Part shown: one piece after another, positions 41,819 through 50,869 of the stretch
Numbering within the stretch: the stretch's first letter is position 1
Layout: each line of letters starts with the position of its first letter
Assembly: GCA_017646685.1 (NCBI GenBank)
Contig: JAGCLZ010000088.1
Coordinates: 1-55,569, forward strand
Length of the DNA stretch: 55,569 nt
Origin: Bacteroidales bacterium
GTDB lineage: Bacteria; Bacteroidota; Bacteroidia; Bacteroidales; P3
Direction of reading: 5' to 3'
Translations under genes and position numbers: made by a program
The notes under the pieces: generated by a model
What the model saw: the letters and a program-made list of their open reading frames with translations, nothing else
The model's database searches: none
Told to the model about the DNA's origin: nothing

Positions 41819-42484
41819 TTATTTTAAATAGAATTGTATATAGGTTATCTTCTTACCTTCGTTGAGGAACATCTGTTCGTAGAATGTTCTTACGCTCTTA
41901 ACATCATCTTGGAAGTCGGACGAATATAGGTCGTCGGTATGAAATATCACCTTATAGCCACCATCTTTTATCACCTCGTTGAGGGTGTAGTCATACAGCT
42001 CGTACGAATCGGTTTTGAGATGAATAATGGTATTTGGCTTGGCAATCTTTTTGTAGTACGATAAGAAACGCTCGCAGGTAAGACGTTTATTGGGCTTCTT
42101 AAGTTGTGGATCGGGGAATGTTACCCATATCTCCGACACCTCATTTTCGGCAAAGAATTGCTCTATCAGCTGTATGCGAGTACGCAAAAAAGCCACATTG
42201 GTCATCTTGTCATCGTTGGAAGTTTTACAACCACGCCACAAGCGAGCGCCTTTTATATCCACTCCTATAAAGTTTTTGTTGGGGTACTTCTTGGCTAGGT
42301 TTACAGTATATTCTCCCTTACCACAACCAAGTTCCAACACTATCGGGTTGTTGTTCTTAAAAAAGTCGGCCTTCCACTTGCCACGCAAATGGAAGGTATT
42401 TTGTTGCAAAAACTCGTACGATACCTGAAACAGATTAGGAAAAGTAAGATTTTCCTCGAAGCGTTCTAACTTGTTCTTTCCCAT
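41819..42484 (-). CDS. trmB: tRNA (guanine-N7-)-methyltransferase
   Basis: 221 residues of the TrmB family, which puts m7G at position 46 of tRNAs. SAM-binding motif VLELGCGKGEYTVNLAKKYP, the FIGVDIKGARLWRGCK block, EIWVTFPDPQLKKPNKRLT (the characteristic FPDPxxKxxxxKRR-type motif) and C-terminal VRTFYEQMFLNEGKKITYIQF are all present. It is separated from the upstream HU/SPOR gene by about 105 bp containing a perfect 17-bp palindromic stem. It marks the return to housekeeping genes at the right border of the island. Confidence 0.95.
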   Translation of the reverse strand: MGKNKLERFEENLTFPNLFQVSYEFLQQNTFHLRGKWKADFFKNNNPIVLELGCGKGEYTVNLAKKYPNKNFIGVDIKGARLWRGCKTSNDDKMTNVAFLRTRIQLIEQFFAENEVSEIWVTFPDPQLKKPNKRLTCERFLSYYKKIAKPNTIIHLKTDSYELYDYTLNEVIKDGGYKVIFHTDDLYSSDFQDDVKSVRTFYEQMFLNEGKKITYIQFYLK

Positions 42485-42515
42485 TTATTATATGTATTCT
42501 ATTATTCAAAATAAA

Positions 42516-42551
42516 CTGCAAAAGACATTAAGTGCTTAATGTCTTTTGCAG
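42516..42551 (-). terminator. Hairpin between the HU/SPOR gene and trmB
   Basis: CTGCAAAAGACATTAAG (42516-42532) pairs perfectly with CTTAATGTCTTTTGCAG (42535-42551). On the minus strand it follows the stop at 42590 by about 40 bp. The T-tract after it is poor, so termination is likely but not certain. Confidence 0.6.
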
Positions 42552-42589
42552 AAAATGTATTTTTATTTATTATTTCAACCAATTATCAA

Positions 42590-44317
42590 TTACCATTTTT
42601 TGATAACCATATTCTCTTTGTTCCATGTTCTTAGCTGACGTAGCAATGCCTCGGCGGCAGTTTGTGATGGAGCCGAACCAAGCGAAACATAGTATAGATT
42701 TCCTTTATTGATAACGTAAGCATCGGCACCTCTCTTGCGGAAACGGTCGGCTTCGCGTGCAGCATTGTCTCTATTTTTGAAGAATCCTGCTATAATGTCG
42801 AAACCTTGTTTCGAACGCAAACGCATTTCTGTAACAGGCACACTGCCTTGTTCTTTTTGTTTTTGTTTAGGAACAAATTCTATCTTATCACGTTTTACAA
42901 GTCCGGCATCGATAAGTTCGTTCAAGTATTCATCAAACAATCCGTTAATCTGTATTTCAGAAATAATTGCCGATTTTGCTCTCGATACTCTCTGACGTTG
43001 CAACTTGTCTGTACAATAATCTGTGATATAGTTATCATAGTTGACCAATCTTGCAGGGTGGAAGAAATTGTCATCCAATATCTCTTTCAAACGTTTTACA
43101 ATATATTCGTTCAAACGTTCTACCATAAGATCTTTTGCAGTTGTATAATTCTGCCTCTTCAAGAATTTCTCTATTTTTGGAGTTATTACATCTATTATAG
43201 TGTTAGATGCTTCAGGTATTATCACATCTTTATTTTCTACAGGTACCAAAGTATAGTCAAATGTAAACACATTAGCGCCTTTAAACAAATCAACTTCTTC
43301 GGTTTCCTCTTCTTCTGTTTGCTGAACTGCAACGGTATCATCTGTCGCTACTACTGTAGTATCCAAAACTGCCGGCAATTCTACTTCTGATATTTCTTCT
43401 ACTTTGTTGTTTATAAACGGTATTGGCATATCTTTAACTACAATAAAATAATAATAAGCACCGCCCAACAACAGAAGTAACAATAGAATAATAATAGGTA
43501 TAATTATATTCTTCTTTTTCTTTGAAGGTTTCTTAGGTTCTGATGCCGGTGTTACCGGTATTGTTTCTGTCTGTTTTAGAGTTTCGGTATTATTATTTTC
43601 AACAGCTACATCAAACCATTTTTTCGACTCTTCAGCCACCTCTTCAATAGTTTTTGTTTCTGGAGTAGTGGCTACCGGTACATCTTCGGCTGTTTCTTCA
43701 GTTGTTTCATCTATTGAACCTTGTTCTATTTCGGGGTCGAAAGCTTTTGTTTCAACTACCTCTTCAACGGTTTCTGTTGCTTCTTGAGTTTCTTCCGGTT
43801 GTTGTTCTGCTTCTATTTCTTCCGGTTTTTCCTCTTCGGGTTCGGGTATTGTTGGATTTTCAAATTTATAGAAAGGATCTTCACGTCCTTCTTCCAAATC
43901 ATAAGTTTCCACTCTCTTCAATGACGAAAGATGACGTGTTTCTTTCGAAAAGTTCAAACCTTCAGCCACCTTAAAAGTATAACCATTTTCGGGATCATAC
44001 GTCAACACTCCAAAATCCGAAAACTCATGCTTGGATTCGTTTTTTATCTTATCATTTAATGCATCAATATAGTTATCCCACAACTTTTCGGCTGTTGTAA
44101 TTCCTACAAACTCTTGCTTGGCAATATAACTTATAATCTGTTGACTACCCTTACCATAAGAAGTAGAAAACTCCACAGTTTTTATTGATGGGAAAAATGC
44201 CTTTACATCTTCATCAAAATACGTAGGTATGGTTACAGGAGTAAAAGTTCCTATACCTTTTATTTCTACAACATTTCCTTGTTTAATAAATTCTACTATA
44301 TAATTTGTTATATTCAT
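42590..44317 (-). CDS. HU-CCDC81-like and SPOR domain protein
   Basis: 575 residues. The N-terminal 150 residues contain the tandem HU-like modules of the CCDC81-type prokaryotic family (NYIVEFIKQGNVVEIKGIGTF, GITTAEKLWDNYIDAL, FSDFGVLTYD). They should face the cytoplasm. A Glu/Thr-rich low-complexity linker (about 160-255) precedes a basic patch and one transmembrane helix (NIIIPIIILLLLLLLGGAYYYFIV). A periplasmic region ends in a SPOR domain (QGFDIIAGFFKNRDNAAREAD...YVSLGS), which binds denuded septal peptidoglycan. The design suggests a link between nucleoid and division septum; that role is inferred. kdsB lies 8 bp upstream. Confidence 0.87.
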   Translation of the reverse strand: MNITNYIVEFIKQGNVVEIKGIGTFTPVTIPTYFDEDVKAFFPSIKTVEFSTSYGKGSQQIISYIAKQEFVGITTAEKLWDNYIDALNDKIKNESKHEFSDFGVLTYDPENGYTFKVAEGLNFSKETRHLSSLKRVETYDLEEGREDPFYKFENPTIPEPEEEKPEEIEAEQQPEETQEATETVEEVVETKAFDPEIEQGSIDETTEETAEDVPVATTPETKTIEEVAEESKKWFDVAVENNNTETLKQTETIPVTPASEPKKPSKKKKNIIIPIIILLLLLLLGGAYYYFIVVKDMPIPFINNKVEEISEVELPAVLDTTVVATDDTVAVQQTEEEETEEVDLFKGANVFTFDYTLVPVENKDVIIPEASNTIIDVITPKIEKFLKRQNYTTAKDLMVERLNEYIVKRLKEILDDNFFHPARLVNYDNYITDYCTDKLQRQRVSRAKSAIISEIQINGLFDEYLNELIDAGLVKRDKIEFVPKQKQKEQGSVPVTEMRLRSKQGFDIIAGFFKNRDNAAREADRFRKRGADAYVINKGNLYYVSLGSAPSQTAAEALLRQLRTWNKENMVIKKW

Positions 44318-44325
44318 CAGTTTAT

Positions 44326-45090
44326 CTATTTTTTCAGTTTCAATAAATCTTCAGGTGTGTCAATGGCAATATTTTCCACCATTGTCTCTTCCACCTTTAT
44401 AGTATAACCATTCTCTATCCATCTTAGTTGTTCCAACGATTCGGCCAACTCCAAACTTGTTTGTTCCAACTTAACAAGTTTCTGCAAGGTTTCGAATGTA
44501 TAAGCATAAATGCCTATGTGCTTGTAGTATTTATGCTTTTGTAACCATTGGTCTTGCTCACATCCACGCATGTATGGTATGGGACAACGGCTGAAATAAA
44601 AAGCATCTCCACTACTACTGCAAACTACTTTTACGACATTTGGCGAAAAAAGTTCTTCTTTTGACAAAATTTGTTTCTTCAAAGTTGCTATTTGTGTAGC
44701 ACCATCGCCAAAACAACTCACCAAAGTCTCTATCTGTGAATGTTCTACATTAGGTTCATCGCCTTGAATATTTACCACCACATCGTAGTTTTTTCCTTCT
44801 GCAAGATATTTCTCAACTATCTCGCCACATCGATCGGTACCACTGCGATGAGAGGTTGAAGTCATCACCACATTACCACCAAATCCTTTCACACAATCGA
44901 CTATACGCTCGTCATCTGTAGCTACTACTACATCGGACAATACGTTTATACCTCGCACTCCCTCATACACATGTTGTATCATTGGTCTGCCATCAATCAT
45001 TGCCAATGGTTTGCCCGGAAATCGTGTTGACGCATACCGTGCCGGTATTACTCCTAATACTTTCATATATTTTGGGTCGTTTATAGTCAT
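44326..45090 (-). CDS. kdsB: 3-deoxy-manno-octulosonate cytidylyltransferase
   Basis: 254 residues, typical for KdsB, which makes CMP-Kdo for lipopolysaccharide synthesis. The signature VIPARYASTRFPGKPLAMI, VVVATDDERI, MTSTSHRSGTDRCGE and INIQGDEP-type VVNIQGDEPNVEHSQIE motifs are intact. The start at 45090 overlaps the previous stop in an ATGA (45087-45090), which supports coupling. An internal ATG eight codons later (MKVLGVIPARY) is the alternative and fits the usual N-terminus better. Operon order: dNK, methyltransferase, kdsB, HU/SPOR. Confidence 0.95.
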   Translation of the reverse strand: MTINDPKYMKVLGVIPARYASTRFPGKPLAMIDGRPMIQHVYEGVRGINVLSDVVVATDDERIVDCVKGFGGNVVMTSTSHRSGTDRCGEIVEKYLAEGKNYDVVVNIQGDEPNVEHSQIETLVSCFGDGATQIATLKKQILSKEELFSPNVVKVVCSSSGDAFYFSRCPIPYMRGCEQDQWLQKHKYYKHIGIYAYTFETLQKLVKLEQTSLELAESLEQLRWIENGYTIKVEETMVENIAIDTPEDLLKLKK

Positions 45091-45971
45091 ATTTGTTTTT
45101 TACTTACAATTATAAAATGTTGTGCTTTAGGTACCAACTTATTAAAAATATTATCAATAAGTTTCCATACTCTACAGCCCAATATTTCAAATAATAGTAC
45201 CATTCGTGAATATAGGAGGAACTTATTTCCCACCAATGTCACAGTATCTATATTCATAGTTGCTTTTGCATACAGCTTTTTCATATTGTTCTTGTCGAAC
45301 GAATGGAGGTGTGCATTCTTTGGTGTTTTACAATTGCAATGAATGCATAGCGAATACTCTATCTTTTCCTTATATGGTGTTGAAACTATTAGAGTACCAC
45401 CTGGTTTCAAAACACGTTTCAGTGCCTCTATAAAAGCTACCGGATCAATGGTATGCTCTATTATTTCAGATGCCACCACACAATCGAAAGTATTCTCCTT
45501 AAACGGCAAAGCAAAAGCATCTGCCACTACCGAAGCATGGTTTCCCGAAGGATAGCTACTCAATGCTTTCTCGGCATTAGCTTGTGCAACATCAAGCGAT
45601 ACTACCTTTACTCCCGTATTCATGAAATGTTTGGCTATATATGCACATCCACAACCTACATCAAGTAGCATGCGTGTAGTTTTGGGTATTTGCTTCAATA
45701 TACTTGTTTGCAACAATCCTACCGATGCCTCTTCCAGCCTATCGTGCTTGTCCCTATAATAATCAAACACCTCGGCATCAATTGTATAATGATTTATGTA
45801 ATGAAATTCTCGGTCTGTTTCGTCTTCGCCCTGTTGGTCTAAAAATACCGGCACCCCTCGGCATATAGGAAATGCAACGCCATCGGCATCAAACAAGATA
45901 TTCTCGTTCTCCTCCAATAGTTTTGCTCCTGTATAAGGATTACACAATATTTCCATCAACCACTTTTTCAT
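45087..45971 (-). CDS. SAM-dependent methyltransferase with Trm112-like N-terminus
   Basis: 294 residues. The first 50 residues resemble a Trm112-type module (MEILCNPYTGAKLLEENENILFDADG...FPICRGVPVFLD) but lack a full set of zinc cysteines. A class I methyltransferase domain follows, with MLLDVGCGCAYIAKHF (motif I), VVSLDVAQANAEKAL (acidic loop), FDCVVASEIIEHT (motif IV/post) and LKPGGTLIVSTPY. It belongs to the Methyltransf_11 group, with no predictable substrate. A cell-envelope sugar or lipid target is plausible because kdsB overlaps it. Its start directly abuts the dNK stop. Confidence 0.85.
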   Translation of the reverse strand: MKKWLMEILCNPYTGAKLLEENENILFDADGVAFPICRGVPVFLDQQGEDETDREFHYINHYTIDAEVFDYYRDKHDRLEEASVGLLQTSILKQIPKTTRMLLDVGCGCAYIAKHFMNTGVKVVSLDVAQANAEKALSSYPSGNHASVVADAFALPFKENTFDCVVASEIIEHTIDPVAFIEALKRVLKPGGTLIVSTPYKEKIEYSLCIHCNCKTPKNAHLHSFDKNNMKKLYAKATMNIDTVTLVGNKFLLYSRMVLLFEILGCRVWKLIDNIFNKLVPKAQHFIIVSKKQI

Positions 45972-46586
45972 CTAAAACAAGCCGTTTATTTCTGCATTTA
46001 TTCTATCAATAACTACTCCCAAATCCTCGGGTTTATCTGCAAAATTAAGTTCTTCTATATCTATTACCAATAGTTTACCTTTGTCGTATTCCGAAATCCA
46101 ATTTTCGTAACGTTGATTTAAGCTGGTCAAATAATCCAAACGAATACTATTTTCATATTCCCTACCACGTTTTTGTATCTGATTTACCAATGCTGGCACA
46201 CTTCCTTTTAGGTAAATCAACAAATCCGGTGCCTGAATAAATGATGACAACAATTCGAATATGGCTTGATAATTCTCAAAATCACGAGTATTCATCAAAC
46301 CCATTGCATGCAAATTGGGGGCAAAAATATAAGCATCTTCGTATATTGTACGGTCTTGCACTATATTTCCACAAGACTTACGTATGTCTATTATTTGCTT
46401 GAAGCGTGTGTGCAAGAAATATATTTGCAAATTAAACGACCAACGCCTCATATCTTCATAAAAACTATTGATATAAGGATTATTGGCATTATTTTCATAA
46501 ACAGCTTCGTAGCCCAAATGCTTCGACAATAACCCGGTCAACGTTGTTTTGCCCGATCCTATATTACCTGCTATTGCTATATGCAT
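45972..46586 (-). CDS. Deoxynucleoside kinase (dGK/dCK/dNK type)
   Basis: About 204 residues from the ATG at 46586; upstream in-frame codons lack family similarity. The P-loop is IAGNIGSGKTTLTGLL. QDRTIYEDAYIFA carries the DRx lid-preceding motif, and RGREYENSIRLDYLTSLNQRYENW is the Arg-rich lid region. These are the hallmarks of the deoxyguanosine/deoxyadenosine kinase family that salvages purine deoxynucleosides. It is the first gene of a four-gene minus-strand unit. A -7 element lies about 150 bp upstream. Confidence 0.9.
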   Translation of the reverse strand: MHIAIAGNIGSGKTTLTGLLSKHLGYEAVYENNANNPYINSFYEDMRRWSFNLQIYFLHTRFKQIIDIRKSCGNIVQDRTIYEDAYIFAPNLHAMGLMNTRDFENYQAIFELLSSFIQAPDLLIYLKGSVPALVNQIQKRGREYENSIRLDYLTSLNQRYENWISEYDKGKLLVIDIEELNFADKPEDLGVVIDRINAEINGLF

Positions 46587-46735
46587 AATTCTTTTTGTTT
46601 TTATCAACATTAAACCATAAACTTCAAAATACAACAATCGACTGCCATTATTAACAAATAAATGTCAACATTATTTCTACATTAACATCTGAATATCAAC
46701 GTATGGCAATAGTTTATTCAAAAGTTTATTCTTTG

Positions 46736-46743
46736 CAAATATA
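46736..46743 (-). promoter_or_regulatory. Probable -7 element for the dNK operon
   Basis: TATATTTG reads on the minus strand at 46743-46736, a perfect -7 box; no good TTTG lies 19-21 nt upstream. The implied leader is about 140 nt. Confidence 0.5.
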
Positions 46744-46913
46744 CGCAAAAAAAAGGAAACTTCGGCTCTTTGGCAAACAAAAATAGTCTTTTCGGTTGAA
46801 AAAATGTAGAAAAAAAAGCAGGAATCAACTTTTCACCTTTACCCGACGTCCTCATAGTTGACTAATCTGCAATATATTTAGACTTTCGGGAAACTTACAT
46901 TATATTGCACATT

Positions 46914-46975
46914 ATTTTACACCCTACCATCAATCATTTCATGATAGGGTATCACGAGGATGACAATATACTGTC
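46914..46975. repeat. ACCCTACCA/TAGGGTAT element shared with 25705
   Basis: ACCCTACCAT (46921) and its inverse, TGATAGGGTAT (46942), make a hairpin with the same 24-bp offset as the copy at 25712/25736. TGACAATATACTGTCA (46961-46976) is a second small stem beside it. Confidence 0.55.
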
Positions 46976-47008
46976 ATTTTTCAACCAATATACCACCTCA
47001 AAAATCCC

Positions 47009-47090
47009 TCACGAGGCAGATGAATTTTCCTCGTGAGGAAAATTCATCTGCCTCGTGATGTAGATAAACCTGGCTCGTGATGTAATTTTC
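47009..47090. repeat. 22-bp-phased mirror array, TCGTGA type (copy 2)
   Basis: TCACGA at 47009 and TCGTGA at 47031, 47053 and 47075 step by exactly 22 bp. CACGAGGCAGATGAATTTTC is the exact inverse of GAAAATTCATCTGCCTCGTG. With the inner CT/AG pairs they make a 22-bp stem with a 4-nt loop. The handle and the segment TGATGTAGATAAA are shared with the array at 25561. It sits between divergent dNK and glyS promoters. Confidence 0.88.
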
Positions 47091-47236
47091 ATTCCCCCAA
47101 TCCGTAGCATTCCCAACGTATAATATAATTGTTGTAACAACGAGCGGCCTATGGTATTTCCAATCACCGTAATGTAGATACAATCTTTTTTTGACAAAAT
47201 ACAGCTTTTCAGCTTCTATATATCCCGAAAAAAACG

Positions 47237-47244
47237 TATTTTTG
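47237..47244 (+). promoter_or_regulatory. -7 element of glyS
   Basis: TATTTTTG at 47237-47244 fits TAnnTTTG, about 60 bp before the glyS ATG. The -33 position is weak. Translation cannot start in the upstream part of the frame (47191) because this lies in the promoter. Confidence 0.55.
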
Positions 47245-47304
47245 CAAGCAGATAGTTTTATTCAATCAGATATTAACATATTAGTAATAAATTATATAGA
47301 TATT

Positions 47305-48831
47305 ATGGCAAACAACGAAGATGCTTTCAAAAAGATAATATCACACGCAAAGGAATATGGTTTTATATTCCCATCGAGTGAAATTTATGATGGTTTGGCA
47401 GCCGTTTACGACTATGGTCAATTGGGTGTTGAACTGAAAAACAATATAAAAAACTATTGGTGGAAATCGATGGTGCAATACAACGAAAATATTGTGGGTA
47501 TAGACTCCGGAATATTTATGCACCCAAAAATATGGAAGGCTTCGGGACACGTTGATGCTTTTAACGATCCTTTGATTGACAACAAGGACTCTAAAAAACG
47601 CTATCGTGCCGATGTGCTTATAGAAGACCACATTGCCAAGATTGAGGATAAGATACGTAAGGAAGTAGAGAAAGCTGCCAAACGTTTCGAAAACTTTGAC
47701 GAGGCTATGTTCCGCTCTACCAACGCACGTGTACTTGAATATCAAGCAAAGATTGACGAGATTACTACACGTTTTGCCGAGGCTATGAACGACAACAACC
47801 TTGATGCAATAAAGCAATTGATACTAGACCTTGGCATAGTATGCCCCATATCGGGCAGCAGAAACTGGACCGATGTGCGCCAGTTTAACCTTATGTTTGC
47901 CACACAAATGGGTTCGGTAGCCGAAGGTGCCGACACTATATATCTACGCCCCGAAACTGCTCAAGGTATATTTGTCAACTTCCTAAACGTTCAAAAATCT
48001 GGACGTATGAAGATACCCTTTGGTATAGCTCAAATAGGAAAAGCATTCCGCAACGAAATAGTGGCACGCCAATTCATCTTCCGCATGCGCGAATTTGAAC
48101 AAATGGAAATGCAATTCTTTGTTCGTCCGGGCGAAGAACTTAAATGGTTCGAACATTGGAAAGAAGCTCGTCGCAAATGGCACCTTGCATTAGGAATACC
48201 TGAAAGCAAATACCGTTTCCACGACCACGAAAAGCTTGCACACTATGCCAATGCAGCTACCGACATTGAATTTGAATTCCCATTTGGTTTCAAAGAATTG
48301 GAAGGTATACATAGTCGCACAGACTTCGACCTCTCACGCCATAGCGAATTTTCGGGCAAGAAACTGCAATACTTCGATGCCGAAATCAACGAAAGCTACA
48401 CTCCCTACGTTATCGAAACATCTATAGGATTGGACCGTACATTCTTAGCTATATTCAGCTATGCTTATCAAGAAGAGAAGTTGGAAGATGGTTCGGAACG
48501 TGTAGTAATGAAGATTCCTGCTATATTGGCACCATACAAAGTGGCAATACTTCCTTTGGTAAAGAAAGACGGCCTTCCCGAAAAAGCTCGCGAAATAGTG
48601 GACAATTTGAAGTTCAACTACATGGTACAATATGACGAAAAAGATGCTATCGGCCGTCGTTATCGCCGCCAAGATGCAATAGGCACCCCCTACTGCGTTA
48701 CTGTAGATAACCAAACTTTGACCGACAACACTGTTACAATTCGCGAACGCGATACCATGAAGCAAGACCGCATAAGTGTTGATAACCTAAACGCTTACCT
48801 AGCCGAAAGAATACAACCACTGAAAATGTAA
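47305..48831 (+). CDS. glyS: Glycine-tRNA ligase (dimeric alpha2 type)
   Basis: 508 residues from the ATG at 47305, chosen because the longer frame runs through the promoter. It is the single-chain class IIa GlyRS used by Bacteroidetes, not the alpha2beta2 enzyme. KIISHAKEYGFIFPSSEIYDGLAAVYDYGQLG is the N-terminal signature. LRPETAQGIFVNF, QIGKAFRNEIVARQFIFRMREFEQMEMQFF (motif 2) and VIETSIGLDRTFLAIF (motif 3) follow. The C-terminal anticodon domain begins PYKVAILPLVKKDGLPEKA. Complete, with a strong terminator. Confidence 0.97.
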   Translation: MANNEDAFKKIISHAKEYGFIFPSSEIYDGLAAVYDYGQLGVELKNNIKNYWWKSMVQYNENIVGIDSGIFMHPKIWKASGHVDAFNDPLIDNKDSKKRYRADVLIEDHIAKIEDKIRKEVEKAAKRFENFDEAMFRSTNARVLEYQAKIDEITTRFAEAMNDNNLDAIKQLILDLGIVCPISGSRNWTDVRQFNLMFATQMGSVAEGADTIYLRPETAQGIFVNFLNVQKSGRMKIPFGIAQIGKAFRNEIVARQFIFRMREFEQMEMQFFVRPGEELKWFEHWKEARRKWHLALGIPESKYRFHDHEKLAHYANAATDIEFEFPFGFKELEGIHSRTDFDLSRHSEFSGKKLQYFDAEINESYTPYVIETSIGLDRTFLAIFSYAYQEEKLEDGSERVVMKIPAILAPYKVAILPLVKKDGLPEKAREIVDNLKFNYMVQYDEKDAIGRRYRRQDAIGTPYCVTVDNQTLTDNTVTIRERDTMKQDRISVDNLNAYLAERIQPLKM

Positions 48832-48856
48832 AAGTATATTCCTATAATACTTAAAT

Positions 48857-48891
48857 AAAAAAAGCAAAAGGCTTAACCTTTTGCTTTTTTT
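48857..48891 (+). terminator. Intrinsic terminator of glyS
   Basis: AAAAGCAAAAGG (48860-48871) pairs perfectly with CCTTTTGCTTTT (48877-48888) across a 5-nt loop. A-tracts on one side and T-tracts on the other make it work in either direction. Confidence 0.85.
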
Positions 48892-48990
48892 ATTTATACC
48901 CAACAATTATAATACTACCTATCAAATTATAGGGCACAAGAAACTTCGGATTCCATAAGCCGAAGCTACTAACCAACCAAAATTTTCAAG

Positions 48991-49072
48991 TGCCCGAGAC
49001 AGGACTTGAACCTGCACTCCTCGCGGAATACGCACCTGAAACGTACGTGTCTACCAATTCCACCACTCGGGC
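48991..49072 (-). tRNA. tRNA-Leu (anticodon CAG)
   Basis: The minus strand reads GCCCGAG at the 5' end and CTCGGGC plus discriminator A at the 3' end. It has the class II D-arm GGTGGAATTGGTAGACAC, the anticodon arm TACGT-TTCAGGT-GCGTA (anticodon CAG), a long variable arm, and the T-loop GTTCAAGTC. It reads CUG codons. CCA is not encoded. The second tRNA-Leu lies 29 bp upstream. Confidence 0.95.
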
Positions 49073-49101
49073 TGAAAAAATATTACCATTTTATTTTGAT
49101 G

Positions 49102-49183
49102 TGTCCACGACAAGACTTGAACTTGCACGCCTCGCAGCACCACCCCCTCAAAGTGGCGTGTCTACCAATTCCACCACGTGGAC
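49102..49183 (-). tRNA. tRNA-Leu (anticodon GAG)
   Basis: The minus strand starts GTCCACG and ends CGTGGAC plus A. The D-arm is identical to its neighbour. The anticodon arm is CCACT-TTGAGGG-GGTGG (anticodon GAG), with a long variable arm and the T-loop GTTCAAGTC. It reads CUC and CUU codons. It is transcribed first of the tandem pair. Confidence 0.95.
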
Positions 49184-49202
49184 ATCTTTTCTTTTCCATT
49201 TG

Positions 49203-49234
49203 CAAAATTACAACTTTTATTCCATATAACGAAA
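49203..49234 (-). promoter_or_regulatory. Promoter of the tRNA-Leu pair
   Basis: On the minus strand TTTC (49234-49231), a 20-nt spacer and TAATTTTG (49210-49203) fit the Bacteroidetes consensus with one mismatch in the -33 box. The start would be near 49196, just before the tRNA. Confidence 0.65.
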
Positions 49235-49510
49235 ACTTTTTTCATCTTATTTTGCTATAGAAAATACTTTATCTTGTATTTCAAGATTATATATTTTTAA
49301 TAAGTGAAATATTTTTCTTTTTATAACGAACAAAAACATTGCAAAATGACAATATTTTCAGAACAAAACACAATATTTGAATGCAAATTCTATAGATTTT
49401 TGTCAGCATCATTAAACATTAACATTTCATAAAACCATTAAATTCCAAAGATATATAACATTTTTTTATTGAAAAGATAAAAATCACTACTCAATTTAAA
49501 AAATAATATG

Positions 49511-49518
49511 TATCTTTG
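49511..49518 (+). promoter_or_regulatory. -7 element of rocD
   Basis: TATCTTTG at 49511-49518 fits TAnnTTTG, about 43 bp before the ATG. The -33 region (CTAC near 49488) is a poor match. The stretch 49235-49500 otherwise holds nothing that I can identify. Confidence 0.55.
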
Positions 49519-49560
49519 TGCCACAAAATAACATTATTAAACTCATAAAATACATAAACT

Positions 49561-50781
49561 ATGACTAAATCTGAACAATACATGGAGATGGAAGCTCGTT
49601 ACGGAGCCCACAACTATCATCCACTACCAGTGGTATTAGCCAAAGGCGAAGGTGCATACGTATGGGATTGCGAAGGCAAACGCTACTTCGATTTCTTATC
49701 GGCATACTCGGCCGTAAACCAAGGGCACTGCCACCCTAAAATAATCAAAGCAATGTGCGACCAAGCTCAAAAACTTACCCTCAGCTCTCGTGCATTCTAT
49801 AATGACTGTTTAGGCGAATGGGAAAAATACATAACCGAATACTTCGGTTACGAAAAAGTTCTACCGATGAACACCGGTGCCGAAGCCGATGAAACAGCAC
49901 TTAAACTAGCTCGCCGTTGGGGTGTGGTAAAAAAGGGAATACCCAATGATGATGTAATGATAGTATGCTGCGAAGGAAACTTTCACGGACGTACCATCAC
50001 TATAATAACTATGAGCAACGATCCAGACTCGTATGCCAACTACGGCCCTATGACTCCAGGGTTTATACGTATACCTTACAATGATGCCGATGCATTGGAA
50101 AAAGTAATGCAGGAGCATGGTAGCAAAATTGCAGGTTTCCTTTTGGAACCCATACAAGGCGAAGCCGGTGTATATGTCCCCGACGATGGATACCTAAAGA
50201 GATGTTACGATATATGTAAAAAATACAACGTATTATTCATGGCAGACGAAGTACAAAGTGGTATAGCTCGTACCGGCAAAATGCTTGCTTGCGACCATGA
50301 AAATGTACGTCCCGATATACTTATATTGGGCAAAGCCCTTGGCGGTGGTGTATTCCCTGTGTCTGCGGTATTGGCCGACGATGAGATAATGCTTAATATC
50401 AAACCTGGCGAACACGGAAGCACTTTCGGAGGTAACCCCATAGCAGCCAAAGTAAGTATAGCAGCCCTCGAAGTAATAAAAGAAGAAAAACTTATGGAGA
50501 AAGCCGAGTTCCTTGGAAAGATTTTCCGCGAAGAAATGTTGAAAGTAAAATCAGATATGATAGAAAAAGTACGAGGTAAAGGATTGCTCAACGCCGTGAT
50601 AATAAAACCCAAAAATGGCAAGCAAGCATGGGATGTATGCTTAAAGATGCGCGATATGGGCGTATTGGCCAAACCCACTCACACCCATATAATACGCTTT
50701 GCCCCTCCACTAGTGATTACAGAAGCCGAGCTTCGCGAAGCGATAGAGATAATTAAAGAAGCTATCCTTTCATTCAACTAA
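49561..50781 (+). CDS. rocD: Ornithine aminotransferase
   Basis: 406 residues of the class III PLP aminotransferase family, closest to ornithine delta-aminotransferase, which makes glutamate semialdehyde from ornithine and 2-oxoglutarate. Features are the N-terminal [57 protein letters not shown] and [13 protein letters not shown] (PLP-ring Asp). [18 protein letters not shown] carries the Schiff-base Lys, followed by [14 protein letters not shown]. It probably serves arginine/ornithine catabolism or proline synthesis. Monocistronic, with its own terminator. Confidence 0.93.
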   Translation: MTKSEQYMEMEARYGAHNYHPLPVVLAKGEGAYVWDCEGKRYFDFLSAYSAVNQGHCHPKIIKAMCDQAQKLTLSSRAFYNDCLGEWEKYITEYFGYEKVLPMNTGAEADETALKLARRWGVVKKGIPNDDVMIVCCEGNFHGRTITIITMSNDPDSYANYGPMTPGFIRIPYNDADALEKVMQEHGSKIAGFLLEPIQGEAGVYVPDDGYLKRCYDICKKYNVLFMADEVQSGIARTGKMLACDHENVRPDILILGKALGGGVFPVSAVLADDEIMLNIKPGEHGSTFGGNPIAAKVSIAALEVIKEEKLMEKAEFLGKIFREEMLKVKSDMIEKVRGKGLLNAVIIKPKNGKQAWDVCLKMRDMGVLAKPTHTHIIRFAPPLVITEAELREAIEIIKEAILSFN

Positions 50782-50804
50782 TAGAATCTAACAACTATAA
50801 TAAT

Positions 50805-50834
50805 AAAAGGACTACACTTTCATGTAGTCCTTTT
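50805..50834 (+). terminator. Intrinsic terminator of rocD (bidirectional)
   Basis: AAAAGGACTACA (50805-50816) pairs perfectly with TGTAGTCCTTTT (50823-50834), followed by ATTATTTG. It stands between the convergent rocD and mutase genes and could serve both. Confidence 0.85.
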
Positions 50835-50869
50835 ATTATTTGTGCTTATATATCCCTCCTATTCGGTAA

